DNA from: CAIXDN01 sp964482085
GTDB taxonomy: Bacteria > Patescibacteriota > Patescibacteriia > 2-12-FULL-60-25
NCBI GenBank assembly: GCA_964482085.1
Contig: CAYZVS010000004.1
Span: forward strand, 24,000 to 87,999
DNA: 64,000 nt
Direction: 5' to 3'
The position numbers and the translations under genes were made by a program. Shown here piece after piece: positions 51,746-60,394 of this stretch (positions within the stretch are counted from its first letter, which is position 1; each line of letters starts with the position of its first letter). A model generated the notes under the pieces. The model did no database searches, had not been told where the DNA came from, and saw nothing but the letters and a program-made list of their open reading frames with translations.

Positions 51746-52477
51746 ATGAATAAAAAACTTCTGATCGCTCTTTCCGTCGTTATTATTCTCGCAATCGCAG
51801 GAGTTGCTGGATACGCATTTCTCACATCCCCAACAAAAGCTCCGACACAACCCGTATCAGAGAACCGCCCACCGATAGGAGGTGCGGGCGGAGCGCCGCA
51901 GCCAACAGCCTCACTGGAAATGCCGGGAATGGACGCGCCCTCAGGCACCTACCGCATCGTTCCTGAAAACTCAAAAGTCACATTTACGATTCACGAGGAG
52001 TTGCGCGGAGAACCTAAAACAGTTGTCGCGACAAATAATTTCATCGGTGGTTTCTTTGAAGTAGACCAAAGCGATCTAACACTAGCCAAGATTAGCGCGA
52101 TCAAAATCAACGCTCGTGGCTTTACAACCGATTCATCGCAACGCGACAACACCACTCGTCGCGCCATCCTCAAAACAGAAGACAATGCGAATGAATACAT
52201 CATCTTCACGCCAACCGCGATTGCGGACTTCTCAACGCCACCAGAAGGAGCAACAGATTTTACCTTTAAAATCACCGGCAATCTCCTGATCTCCGGAACG
52301 ACAAAACAAGTCACCTTTGAAGGAATAGGCTCCTTCCCCGATGAATCAACTTTCACCGGCTCAGCCAAAACAACCGTAAAGCGCAGCGACTATAATCTCA
52401 TTGTTCCGAGCTTTCCCTTCCTAGCCAACGTGGGAGACGATGTTGACCTGGAAATCGATTTTAAAGCCAAGAAGTGA
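51746..52477 (+). CDS. YceI family lipid-binding-like protein with N-terminal anchor
   Basis: 243 aa. An N-terminal membrane segment or signal (KLLIALSVVIILAIAGVAGY) is followed by a Pro/Gly-rich linker and the YceI barrel: GTYRIVPENSKVTFTIHEEL, FFEVDQSDLTLAKI and the RRAILKTEDNANEYIIF and SGTTKQVTFEGIG regions. YceI proteins are extracytoplasmic beta-barrels that bind isoprenoid-type lipids in known cases (polyprenyl and isoprenoid quinones). That is of interest next to the terpene-synthase-like gene two genes along, but the link is inference. Divergent from the sigma operon. Confidence 0.87.
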   Translation: MNKKLLIALSVVIILAIAGVAGYAFLTSPTKAPTQPVSENRPPIGGAGGAPQPTASLEMPGMDAPSGTYRIVPENSKVTFTIHEELRGEPKTVVATNNFIGGFFEVDQSDLTLAKISAIKINARGFTTDSSQRDNTTRRAILKTEDNANEYIIFTPTAIADFSTPPEGATDFTFKITGNLLISGTTKQVTFEGIGSFPDESTFTGSAKTTVKRSDYNLIVPSFPFLANVGDDVDLEIDFKAKK

Positions 52478-52490
52478 TAGCATAGAAACC

Positions 52491-53657
52491 ATGCTAGAAA
52501 GGCGTGGTTTCTTGCTTATTGGCCTGCCCGTATCGATCATTTTGATCGCGGCAGGTTTAGGGGGATTTGAAATCTTCCGTCAATTTCAAACCCTAAAACC
52601 CGCTCTCCTCAACTCGACCACAGCCACAACAACAAAATCTTCCGTGGAAGATTCAACGAATAGCCTACATCTCATCCCTCCAGCAGAACCAGTAATCGCC
52701 CATGTTCCGGTACCGGAAGAAGTACGAGGCATCTACTGGACGGCGGAAACAGCAAGAATCAAACGCGCGGAAGAGTTACGTCAATACATCCTGAAGACTG
52801 GGCTCAACTCCGTTGTGATCGATTTAAAAATGGATAACGGCCAAGTCGTTCTCCCGCCACAGGATATAATCGATAAACTTGGACAAGACGGTATTTATCG
52901 CATCGCAAGACTCCCCGTCATGCGCGATTCTACCTACGCAAAAGATCATCCAGACCAAGCGATCAAAACAACATCCGGAAAATTATGGACAGATAAAACT
53001 GGCGCTCATTGGCTGGATCCATCCCGTACGGAAGTCGCTGATGCCGCACTCGATCTTGCGCGTCAGGCTTATGAGATGGGTTTCGATGAAATCCAATTTG
53101 ATTATATTCGATACGCCTCCGACGGAGCTCTTTCTACCATTGCAAAAACAGAAGCAGAAAAAACAAAAAGCAAAGGTGACGTCATGCACGACTTCTTTAC
53201 ACATGTTGGTGGAACATTAAAAGAAGAACATATTCCCGTGTCCTTTGATCTTTTTGGAATGACATTCTTGACGGCGGAAGATTTTGGCATCGGACAACGT
53301 TTGGAAGATGTCTACCCTAACGCCGACTACATCTCACCCATGGTTTATCCATCGCACTACTGGACGGGATTCCAAGGTTTCAAAAACCCTGCAGAACATC
53401 CTTATGAAGTTGTAAAATACTCTCTTGATAAAGGTGCAGAAATCCTTAAAACCGATCACTTTATTGAAGAAGATCTCTCCCGCCCCAAATTCCGTCCCTG
53501 GATCCAAGACTTTGACATCGGCGCCGTTTATACCGCTGCCAAAATTGAAGCACAGATTAAAGCAGTAAGAGATGCGGGAGCATCTGGCTGGATTCTTTGG
53601 AACGCACGCAACGTGTATGAACCAGCAAATTATCTCCCAGAAAAACCTAAGGTTTAA
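52491..53657 (+). CDS. DUF4015 (GH13-like) putative glycoside hydrolase
   Basis: 388 aa from the ATG at 52491; TAGCAT lies 7 nt before it, preceded by TGA. N-terminal anchor IGLPVSIILIAAGLGGFEIF, a low-complexity Thr/Ser linker, then the DUF4015 barrel: EVRGIYWTAETARI, LNSVVIDLKMDNG, GFDEIQFDYIRYASDG, VSFDLFGMTFL and SPMVYPSHYW near the C-terminal half. Proteins of this family have a TIM-barrel fold related to glycosidases; activity is unproven. Its 3' end overlaps the terpene-synthase-like gene by 11 bp in convergent orientation. Confidence 0.87.
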   Translation: MLERRGFLLIGLPVSIILIAAGLGGFEIFRQFQTLKPALLNSTTATTTKSSVEDSTNSLHLIPPAEPVIAHVPVPEEVRGIYWTAETARIKRAEELRQYILKTGLNSVVIDLKMDNGQVVLPPQDIIDKLGQDGIYRIARLPVMRDSTYAKDHPDQAIKTTSGKLWTDKTGAHWLDPSRTEVADAALDLARQAYEMGFDEIQFDYIRYASDGALSTIAKTEAEKTKSKGDVMHDFFTHVGGTLKEEHIPVSFDLFGMTFLTAEDFGIGQRLEDVYPNADYISPMVYPSHYWTGFQGFKNPAEHPYEVVKYSLDKGAEILKTDHFIEEDLSRPKFRPWIQDFDIGAVYTAAKIEAQIKAVRDAGASGWILWNARNVYEPANYLPEKPKV

Positions 53658-55587
53658 AAGCCTGCAAAAAGGCGAGCATCTCATCACGACCTCGCAAAGC
53701 ATCTGCTGCGCCTTTTTTTATCTGTAAAAAAACATCAATCAACGGTTGTGGAGTGACCAGTAGCCTGGAAGGCTCTAGGCGGCGTATCGCGGCGTCACAT
53801 CGAGAAATAATTGAATTAGAATAATCCGGTACAATGCTTATCCAAAAAAGTTTTCGCCATTCTTCTTGTACTTCAGCAACCCGAACAGAAGATCCGCATT
53901 TTTCAGGATACTGCTCATACCACAAACTCAAGACACGCACTCCAACAGAGTTCATTTGCCCCTTAAAGAGATCAGCTTCCCAATCATGAGCATCATCATG
54001 CATCTGTCTGACGCGTATCAAGTCTGAGAAAATAGATAGCATCTCTTCACGTGCCGCATCATCCACATCACCGTCCATGGACCAAAGCACACCAACCGGT
54101 CCAATCGCATGTCCGATAGAACGATCCACAAATTGCCAATCCCCCGTGTACTCCGGAATATGTTGCGGCAAGTGAAGCAAATCCCCCTCTGCATCAAATC
54201 GCATCTCAGAAATCTCCCATGCATTTGCTGCATCAACACGATCCAGCATTTGCATTTGCCATCGATGAAAATCAGGATTATCTAGCAAAACTGAATCAAA
54301 TGTATGTTGCATTTGTCTTGTAAAGACAGTTGCCAGCGGTAAAATATCAGGTCCCTGATCTTTATCCATAACATCATCTAAAAGCGTATAAGCCATCCAG
54401 CCATAAACACTTGCCACACCAAGTTCAACAAGAACCGATTCTGAAACAAGTTTTGATTTATCACCAAGGAGTGAAGCGGCAAGAAAAGGTGTGAGGGTAA
54501 TCTGTCGACGCGAATCCTTTTCTATTCCCTTGCTGACAAATTCCCATGCTGTTACAGCAAGTGATTCTGGCAACAAAAAAATTGTTTCTTTGACTCGTTC
54601 AAGAATAGCTTGATGAATATTGTCTCCGACAGTTTTTGCTTGCACTTTTGTCGTTACCATATTTCTCCTTGAAAGAAGAATCGCTTCAAGAACATGGGCC
54701 GCTGTTAAAGCCGATGATCCACAATAATATTTTACACCTTTCTGCGCCGGATCAAGACAAAAAGCATAAGGCCGATCCGTCAGGCCAGATGTCGCAGGTC
54801 GTAAAACTTCCGATCTCCAAGGACCATCGGAATTTCCAAGTCTGAGCAAACTTGCCAAGGCGATTGAATCAACGAGCGGATTGCCCCAAGTAGAACCAAG
54901 CCTTCGCGAGATAATTGCATCTGCGATCAGTTGAGAATGCTTTGTAGGCCTCCGAGATAAAGCCGCTAACACAGAAAACTCATGTGGATAGTACGGGGAA
55001 ACAAGCCTCCCCTCACGTAATACCTGGTCTAAATGGATATCCAATCCTTCCAGTTGGATATCAAGTAAATGGAGCGCAAAAGCCAGGTTTGCATTCACAA
55101 CAGGATCGATATCAAGCCAAACCTGATCTGCTGACGGTGGAACGAGCCACGTGCGATAAGGTCCCCCTGGCTTCACCTCGCAAGCAAGTAATACCTGCAC
55201 AAATTTTGCGAGAAATTCCGGAGTCAATAAAGACCGATCATGTAAGGCAATCGCCGCAATGACACCGGCTGTATCATCCAAATCATCTGGATAGGGCTTG
55301 TTGGATATTTCTGATGAAGTACGCGACCAGTAATTTGCTGAGCCACGACCTTGTATCTGCGCAAGCAAAAATTCCGCAGCTCGATCTTTCACGTCTTTCA
55401 TTCCATCAACACCAGAACTCGCGAGTGAAATAAGAATATGTGCCGTAACAAATGTCGTTTGATACGGAATAGCCGTATCGGAAAAACATTCCGGATCCGA
55501 TGAACTTAAACTAGAAAATCCACCATCAGGATTCTGCGACCGACGAATCGTCGCAAGCGACTCCTGAAAAACATCGGTCTGTACCAT
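53647..55587 (-). CDS. Terpene-synthase-like fusion: class II (DxDD) plus class I (DDxxD) domains
   Basis: 646 aa from the ATG at 55587, one nucleotide after the histidine kinase stop. The N-terminal half (about 1-310) is an alpha/alpha-toroid of squalene-cyclase/prenyltransferase repeats (IRRSQNPDGGFSSLSS) and contains YPDDLDDTAGVIAAI, where DLDD at residues 102-105 matches the class II cyclase acid DxDD. The C-terminal half (about 340-646) is an all-helical isoprenyl-synthase-like domain with YTLLDDVMDKD (DDxxD at 404-408) and a second acidic motif MHDDAHDWEAD (531-539). This would protonate and cyclise a prenyl diphosphate and then ionise it, as in plant-type bifunctional diterpene synthases. 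Activity is inferred from motifs only. Confidence 0.78.
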   Translation of the reverse strand: MVQTDVFQESLATIRRSQNPDGGFSSLSSSDPECFSDTAIPYQTTFVTAHILISLASSGVDGMKDVKDRAAEFLLAQIQGRGSANYWSRTSSEISNKPYPDDLDDTAGVIAAIALHDRSLLTPEFLAKFVQVLLACEVKPGGPYRTWLVPPSADQVWLDIDPVVNANLAFALHLLDIQLEGLDIHLDQVLREGRLVSPYYPHEFSVLAALSRRPTKHSQLIADAIISRRLGSTWGNPLVDSIALASLLRLGNSDGPWRSEVLRPATSGLTDRPYAFCLDPAQKGVKYYCGSSALTAAHVLEAILLSRRNMVTTKVQAKTVGDNIHQAILERVKETIFLLPESLAVTAWEFVSKGIEKDSRRQITLTPFLAASLLGDKSKLVSESVLVELGVASVYGWMAYTLLDDVMDKDQGPDILPLATVFTRQMQHTFDSVLLDNPDFHRWQMQMLDRVDAANAWEISEMRFDAEGDLLHLPQHIPEYTGDWQFVDRSIGHAIGPVGVLWSMDGDVDDAAREEMLSIFSDLIRVRQMHDDAHDWEADLFKGQMNSVGVRVLSLWYEQYPEKCGSSVRVAEVQEEWRKLFWISIVPDYSNSIISRCDAAIRRLEPSRLLVTPQPLIDVFLQIKKGAADALRGRDEMLAFLQAFKP

Positions 55588-55588
55588 A

Positions 55589-56983
55589 TTATGAGCCGGA
55601 TTTCTGGATCGGGAGCCGGATCTCAAACGCCGTTCCTTGTTTACTACTCTGAACTTCTATCGTCGCAGAGAAATCTTTTTTCAGAATATCTTTCACGGTT
55701 GGCAATCCGATGCCACTTCCAGTCTCTTTTGTTGTAAAGAATGGTTCAAAAATCTTCTCTAACGTTTCCTCTGGAATACCGCCAGCTTGATCAGATACCT
55801 GAATCACAGCGTCACCATCTTCCGCGTGACACTCGACGCGAATCCATCGGGTAGCAGACTCTTCTGACTCCGCATAAGCCTCGACAGCATTCCCGAGCAA
55901 ATTCAACATGACTCGATGAAATTTCAACGGGCTTCCGACTATAGAAATGCGTTCAACCTCATCCGTATTAAATCGAACATGCGCCTGACGTGCTTTTGAC
56001 TGCAATATCTGCACAGCTTGCTCAATCTCATCTCCTAAAACGAACTCTTGCACATCAGATTTCTTTCCAAACTGTTTTCTTGCAACCAAAACTAAATCCT
56101 CCATACGTCGTGAAGCCTGTAATGCCTGGTCAACAAAACGATCAGCACCCGCCAAACGATCTGCGTTCTTTTTCTTAGCCAATTCCAAATTAAGACTCAT
56201 CGACGTGAGTGGATTTGCCAAATCATGCATGATTCCAGATGCAAGCTGACCAAACTCTGCAAAGCGAGTCATCTGTTCAAGTTGAACCTTCTGCGTCTCT
56301 TTCAATTGTCGAGTTCTTTCCTCAACTTTTATCTCAAGTGAGTCACGCTCAACTTGAAGGGCCGCTTCTGACTTACGAGCTCGATGAAGAGATTTCTCTA
56401 GATCGCTATTAAAAAGCCAAGAAACCACCGACAAAAGAAGAAAACTAAAAAAAGCACCAACGGAGTCGCCGACTCTAAAAGGGACTTCCTTCCAAGACTC
56501 GCTTACAAGCAAAATATCATTACTTTGAAGATACGTTGCGCTGATCAAAAATACACCTATAGCTGACGCGATTAAAAATGAGTGAAATGATCGATTAAGA
56601 ATCCCTGCAATGACAATAATAAATGCATAAAGAATCCACGTCTGCGGTAAATCAGTCCCCCAAAAAAGATTTGCAAGAAAAACAAGGGAAAGGAGTAACG
56701 CAATAAATAGATAGGACGTTAAACGCCAGCGCCCTCTCCTCGAGAGAAGGAACAGCAACCAAAACGCAACGCAGCTGCACAGCGCTAGCACCGGATTTGC
56801 ACCTCTAAACTCGGAGCCAAAACGAATCCAAGCCTGAACGGTTAAGAGTGCAAAGACTGAAATAATAACACTGATCGAAAACAAAAGAACATTCAACAAA
56901 AACTCTTGTCTTATCGCGTCTTCAGTACTCTCCTTCGACTCAAAGAAAATATGATACAAAAAAGCAGTAGGATTCATGCGCAT
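55589..56983 (-). CDS. Membrane sensor histidine kinase
   Basis: 464 aa; an ATG two codons in (56977) is an alternative start. Six hydrophobic segments cover residues 25-190 without a recognised sensor domain; a coiled coil (LEIKVEERTRQLKETQKVQL) leads to the dimerisation helix with the phospho-acceptor His253 in GIMHDLANPLTSM. HATPase motifs follow: LLGNAVEAYAES (N box), VSDQAGGIPEETLEKIFEPF and ETGSGIGLPTVKDILKK. It probably phosphorylates the OmpR-type regulator at 57.3-57.9 kb. Upstream are TATAAT and a GCTTAA-G-TTAAGC palindrome. Downstream the terpene-synthase-like gene starts within one nucleotide. Confidence 0.92.
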   Translation of the reverse strand: MRMNPTAFLYHIFFESKESTEDAIRQEFLLNVLLFSISVIISVFALLTVQAWIRFGSEFRGANPVLALCSCVAFWLLFLLSRRGRWRLTSYLFIALLLSLVFLANLFWGTDLPQTWILYAFIIVIAGILNRSFHSFLIASAIGVFLISATYLQSNDILLVSESWKEVPFRVGDSVGAFFSFLLLSVVSWLFNSDLEKSLHRARKSEAALQVERDSLEIKVEERTRQLKETQKVQLEQMTRFAEFGQLASGIMHDLANPLTSMSLNLELAKKKNADRLAGADRFVDQALQASRRMEDLVLVARKQFGKKSDVQEFVLGDEIEQAVQILQSKARQAHVRFNTDEVERISIVGSPLKFHRVMLNLLGNAVEAYAESEESATRWIRVECHAEDGDAVIQVSDQAGGIPEETLEKIFEPFFTTKETGSGIGLPTVKDILKKDFSATIEVQSSKQGTAFEIRLPIQKSGS

Positions 56984-57039
56984 TTGCTGCTTAACTTAAG
57001 CAAAAATTATACAAACCGCAAGAGCTACTGCTTTTTGAT

Positions 57040-57147
57040 CTAGCCGTACCAAGGCGCGTAGGCCTCAGCTGCAAGAACGGCGGCACCAGCGTTATTCTCC
57101 GTACGAACGCTCGCATCGCTCAAAACTTTTTGCATGAGTTTTTCCAT
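57040..57147 (-). CDS. Possible 35-residue peptide between regulator and kinase
   Basis: ATG at 57147 to TAG at 57040: MEKLMQKVLSDASVRTENNA followed by GAAVLAAEAYAPWYG. The charged N-terminal half and an Ala-rich, Trp-Tyr-Gly ending resemble a leader plus core of a signal or modified peptide. No good Shine-Dalgarno is visible, and in 270 bp a chance ORF of 35 codons is possible. Position, between a response regulator and its probable kinase, is where peptide signal genes are often found. Nothing in the sequence identifies a family. Confidence 0.4.
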   Translation of the reverse strand: MEKLMQKVLSDASVRTENNAGAAVLAAEAYAPWYG

Positions 57148-57170
57148 AAAATAAAGAGCTAGGAATAAAT

Positions 57171-57205
57171 GAGGCAATTTGAATCATCGACCACGATTCT
57201 GCCTC
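57171..57205 (-). terminator. Hairpin between the regulator gene and the small peptide ORF
   Basis: Paired arms GAGGCA/TGCCTC and GAATC/GATTC around a 9-nt loop with a 4-nt internal bulge (AAAT). On the minus strand it lies about 50 nt after the regulator stop and is followed by an AT-rich stretch. It may terminate or attenuate the transcript. Confidence 0.5.
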
Positions 57206-57253
57206 TCTCTATAGTCTACTATTCAAGTTAAAAAAACTATAAAGTCTCGATCT

Positions 57254-57925
57254 TTATTCTGCGTCCAAACGATAGCCTCTTCCTTGCACCGTGTGGATAA
57301 GTTTTTTCACATACGGTGCATCAATCTTTTTTCTAAGCGTCATGATATGCGTCTCGATCGTGTTAGAAAAAGGATCTGCATGTATATCCCAAACATGCTC
57401 CATGATGACGTTACGAGACAAAACTGTTCCACGGTTCTTGGCAAAATATTCAAGCAAACTGAATTCTTTTCGTGTTAAATATATTTCAGAAGAACCGCGC
57501 AGAACGCTTTGCTTGCGCGTATCAATGACTAAATCTTCAATCTGAATAACATTTCCTTGATAACCCTGAGGCCGTCTCAAAAGTGCACGGACTCGTGCCA
57601 AGAGCTCATCTTGAGAAAAAGGCTTGGTTAAATAGTCATCCGCACCTTGATCAAGCGCTTCAACCTTATCATCCGTCGATGCTCTGACTGTAAGCATCAA
57701 GATCGGTGACTTCACTCCGTTACTACGCAGAGCGGCACAAACCTCAGTACCATGCATGCCTGGCAAAACATGGTCGAGCAAAATTATATCGTAAGCGGTT
57801 GACGAGGCGAGCTTTAAACCCTCCTCACCCGTCTCCCCTACATCAACACTAAAGCCATGCGACTCAAGCGCCGATTTAAGCGCCAAAGCCACATCACGAT
57901 CATCTTCAACCAACAATACCCTCAT
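57254..57925 (-). CDS. OmpR/PhoB-type response regulator
   Basis: 223 aa from the ATG at 57925 (MRVLLVEDDRDVALALKSAL), with TACTCT 8 nt before it; the frame upstream is not receiver-like. Receiver: acidic pair EDD at 7-9, phospho-acceptor Asp51 in DIILLDHVLPG, Thr/Lys region ILMLTVRAS and YLTKPF. The output is a winged helix: IYLTRKEFSLLEYFAKNRGT, then VLSRNVIMEHVWD and the wing VQGRGYRLD. It is first in the run with the peptide ORF, histidine kinase and terpene-synthase-like gene. Confidence 0.95.
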   Translation of the reverse strand: MRVLLVEDDRDVALALKSALESHGFSVDVGETGEEGLKLASSTAYDIILLDHVLPGMHGTEVCAALRSNGVKSPILMLTVRASTDDKVEALDQGADDYLTKPFSQDELLARVRALLRRPQGYQGNVIQIEDLVIDTRKQSVLRGSSEIYLTRKEFSLLEYFAKNRGTVLSRNVIMEHVWDIHADPFSNTIETHIMTLRKKIDAPYVKKLIHTVQGRGYRLDAE

Positions 57926-58085
57926 ACGAGTACAGAGTAGCCTATTATCAGGACCTGTAAATAGCAAAAACCTTCGTAAAATTGATGATTTCTTTATATA
58001 AAAGAGGTCAAAACCCCTTGACATTTAACCAAAAAATCGCAAATCTTGAGCTACCCGAATATCCGGGAGCACCTTCAAGGAAGCC

Positions 58086-58310
58086 ATGACCAGAATCACC
58101 CGCGCAGAAGCCGAGCTAGACGCCAAGCAAGACCAACTGGAACGCAAACAACGCGAGGCCGAACTCCGCGGCCAAGGCGTCCAGCCTCCCAAACCCGATG
58201 ACACCCAACCCAAGACACCGCTCGGCTGGGTCGCCTACACGATCGGCAGCATCTGTCTCATCACCTTCTTCCTCTGCTTCTACTATCTCATCCTCTTCGC
58301 GATTCAGTAG
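58086..58310 (+). CDS. Small tail-anchored membrane protein
   Basis: 74 aa. A charged coiled-coil-like N-terminus (AELDAKQDQLERKQREAELR) and Pro-rich linker precede one C-terminal membrane segment (TIGSICLITFFLCFYYLILF). AAGGAAG precedes the ATG; a TTGACA (58018-58023) lies further up with only a weak -10. A hairpin terminator follows. Unknown family. Base use is GC-rich in the first two thirds. Confidence 0.7.
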   Translation: MTRITRAEAELDAKQDQLERKQREAELRGQGVQPPKPDDTQPKTPLGWVAYTIGSICLITFFLCFYYLILFAIQ

Positions 58311-58326
58311 AACAACGCAGACTAAA

Positions 58327-58356
58327 AAGCCCTCCGATATATTTATCGGAGGGCTT
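58327..58356. terminator. Terminator shared by the 74-aa gene and mutM
   Basis: 13-bp stem AAGCCCTCCGATA-TATT-TATCGGAGGGCTT between convergent genes; on the minus strand it is followed by TTTTTAG. Confidence 0.85.
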
Positions 58357-58364
58357 CGTCGTCT

Positions 58365-59174
58365 CTACTTCTGGCACCCCTCGCAATAGTGAGTCCCCCT
58401 CTGCACCAAAACAATCTTCTTAATCACCCCTCCACAATTCAAACATTTCTCCCCCGCTCTTCCATACACGCGAAGCAATGATAAAAATCCTCCCTTCTTT
58501 CCCTCCGTATCCACATAATCATTCGCACTCGTCCCGCGCTGTTTCACCGCTTCATCCAGCAACTCTTTCAAATGCTTCATTAAATTCAATCGTTCTTCAG
58601 CACCCATCTCTCCAAGTCTGCGCATCGGCCTAATCCCCGCACGATGACACGCTTCATCCGCATAAATATTTCCAACGCCTGCAATCACTTCCTGATTTAA
58701 CAAAGCCGCTTTAATCAAACGTGTTTTTGGCAATACAATCCGTTCCGCTAATTGTTCTGCTGTCGATGGCAAAGGCTCTGGTCCATATTTCGATAAAATA
58801 TCTTCCAGCTCCCCTGCCGATACAAGATGCACAAAACCAAATTGCCGCACATCGCTCCAAACAAGCCTTGTATCATCAACCTCAAAAATCATTCTGTCGT
58901 GTTTACTCGGTTTATATTCCGCATCAACAAACACAAACTTCCCGGTCATTTTTAAATGCGCCGTCATCGCCGTTCCGTCTTGAAATCGAAAAACCAAAAG
59001 TTTTGCTCGTCTCTCAACTCGATCAATCGTCTTCCCAACAATCGCTTTTACAAAATATCTCCCAACCGGCTTCTCTCTCCCCGACTTCAAAAGCTCAACC
59101 GATCGCATGGTCTTCCCAGCCAATCCTCGATGAAGTTGGCGTCTAACGGTCTCTACTTCCGGTAATTCCGGCAT
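58365..59174 (-). CDS. mutM: Formamidopyrimidine-DNA glycosylase MutM
   Basis: 269 aa. The catalytic N-terminus MPELPEVETVRRQL (Pro1 after Met removal, Glu2), GVGNIYADEACHRAGIRPMR (H2TH region) and the C-terminal zinc finger CLNCGG ... YCEGC (C-X2-C, X16, C-X2-C) are all present. It removes 8-oxoguanine and ring-opened purines from DNA, complementing the MTH1-like Nudix hydrolase at 20 kb. It ends near a terminator shared with the convergent gene. Confidence 0.96.
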   Translation of the reverse strand: MPELPEVETVRRQLHRGLAGKTMRSVELLKSGREKPVGRYFVKAIVGKTIDRVERRAKLLVFRFQDGTAMTAHLKMTGKFVFVDAEYKPSKHDRMIFEVDDTRLVWSDVRQFGFVHLVSAGELEDILSKYGPEPLPSTAEQLAERIVLPKTRLIKAALLNQEVIAGVGNIYADEACHRAGIRPMRRLGEMGAEERLNLMKHLKELLDEAVKQRGTSANDYVDTEGKKGGFLSLLRVYGRAGEKCLNCGGVIKKIVLVQRGTHYCEGCQK

Positions 59175-59194
59175 AAAATCGACCTTAACAAGAA

Positions 59195-59228
59195 GCGGCC
59201 CCCGACACCAGATGGTATCGAGGGCCGC
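59195..59228 (-). terminator. Terminator downstream of the 375-aa orphan gene
   Basis: On the minus strand GCGGCCCTCGATACCA pairs imperfectly with TGTCGGGGGCCGC around TCTGG, followed by TTCTTGTT; it lies 6 nt after the stop codon. Confidence 0.7.
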
Positions 59229-59234
59229 GTCAGA

Positions 59235-60362
59235 TCAGACGGGCAGAATCGCCGTCATTTCCTTGAGGATTCGGTCAGCGCTCTTGAGGCGCTTCTTGGG
59301 AGTCTCGAACAGGCTTTCCTGCGCAAGAATGTTCCGCGCATGTCCGAGCTTGGTCGCCGCGATCGCTCGCGCGTCCTCGCTGAATGAACCGCATGCATCC
59401 ACGTGCTTGCCGATCTTATCGATCGAGTGAATTGCGGCCACGCGCGTCTCCTTCATCTCGGAGTCGCTCAAGCCATCATGCGCCATACGCGACAGACGAC
59501 GAATCACCTGACGCTCGACGACACACACGAGCAGAACGGCGTGCACCTCGCGACGAATCGCCGTGAGCACCTCTGACTCGTCTGCATCACCATAGCGGAA
59601 GCTATCATAGAGTGCCTCGATCCGACGCGCCGGAGCCTCGAAAGGCTGCAAGCGCATGTAGTCGAGCTGTGCGACGAGACCCGCAAAGGTCCCGCTGCGC
59701 AAACCCTTCTCATCCTTGAGAGACTTGAAGAGTTGCTCCGCTTCTCGATTGAACGCAGACACCAGCGCATGACGGAGATTCGCAAAGCTGCGAATCCCCA
59801 GAATCTGCGCGATACGCGTCTCGAGTCTGGCCACTGCCGCCTTGGCAGTGATCGCGATCACGGGCCCAACGGGATTTCCCGCCTTGGGACTCCGATAGTC
59901 GATACCCTTGCCAACATTCCGACTCGCGGCGAGCTTCTGCGTATTCCGCTTGGGCTCGGCCAGATCGTGACGGATGGCCCTCAGAAGACCAAAGATCTCC
60001 TTGGCATCACCGTCCTTGAGCTTGCCCGAGCGCATCAGATAGTCGCTTGCGAGCTTGAGCTCGTGGATACGCATCTGAAGCACTCGTTCTTCCTCGCTGC
60101 CGCCCTTATCGATGTGCTCGAGCAAGGCCTGCAGGCGGAAGCTGTTGGGAATCTCCATGTGCTCGGTCGCACCCTTGGTGCGTATCCGAAGCTCGGTGGA
60201 GTGAAGAATCGCCTTGCCCGTGCGGCCATCGCCTTCAGACTTGGCAACGACCATGAGCTTGGCATCGGGGAAACGGAACACTGTACAGTGAACCCTCTCA
60301 CCCGAAAGTCGCAATGAAGCCGTACGTGCAAGACGCGAATCGAAGAACGCGACAGCCGACAT
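59235..60362 (-). CDS. Unrecognised 375-aa helical protein
   Basis: 375 aa, no signal peptide or membrane segment. Residues 1-80 are beta-like (LRLSGERVHCTVFRFPDAKL), the rest is strongly helical and basic-acidic (HELKLASDYLMRSGKLKDGD, RIAQILGIRSFANLRHALVS, IHSIDKIGKHVDACGSF). I do not recognise a family. It has its own promoter (TTGACT-N17-TAAGGT), a clear GGAGG and a terminator. The third-position GC is higher than in the adjacent map or mutM genes. Placement directly downstream of the ribosomal operon looks incidental. Confidence 0.75.
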   Translation of the reverse strand: MSAVAFFDSRLARTASLRLSGERVHCTVFRFPDAKLMVVAKSEGDGRTGKAILHSTELRIRTKGATEHMEIPNSFRLQALLEHIDKGGSEEERVLQMRIHELKLASDYLMRSGKLKDGDAKEIFGLLRAIRHDLAEPKRNTQKLAASRNVGKGIDYRSPKAGNPVGPVIAITAKAAVARLETRIAQILGIRSFANLRHALVSAFNREAEQLFKSLKDEKGLRSGTFAGLVAQLDYMRLQPFEAPARRIEALYDSFRYGDADESEVLTAIRREVHAVLLVCVVERQVIRRLSRMAHDGLSDSEMKETRVAAIHSIDKIGKHVDACGSFSEDARAIAATKLGHARNILAQESLFETPKKRLKSADRILKEMTAILPV

Positions 60363-60394
60363 GAAAAGTACCTCCGTTTTCTTCCGTAGGGCTT

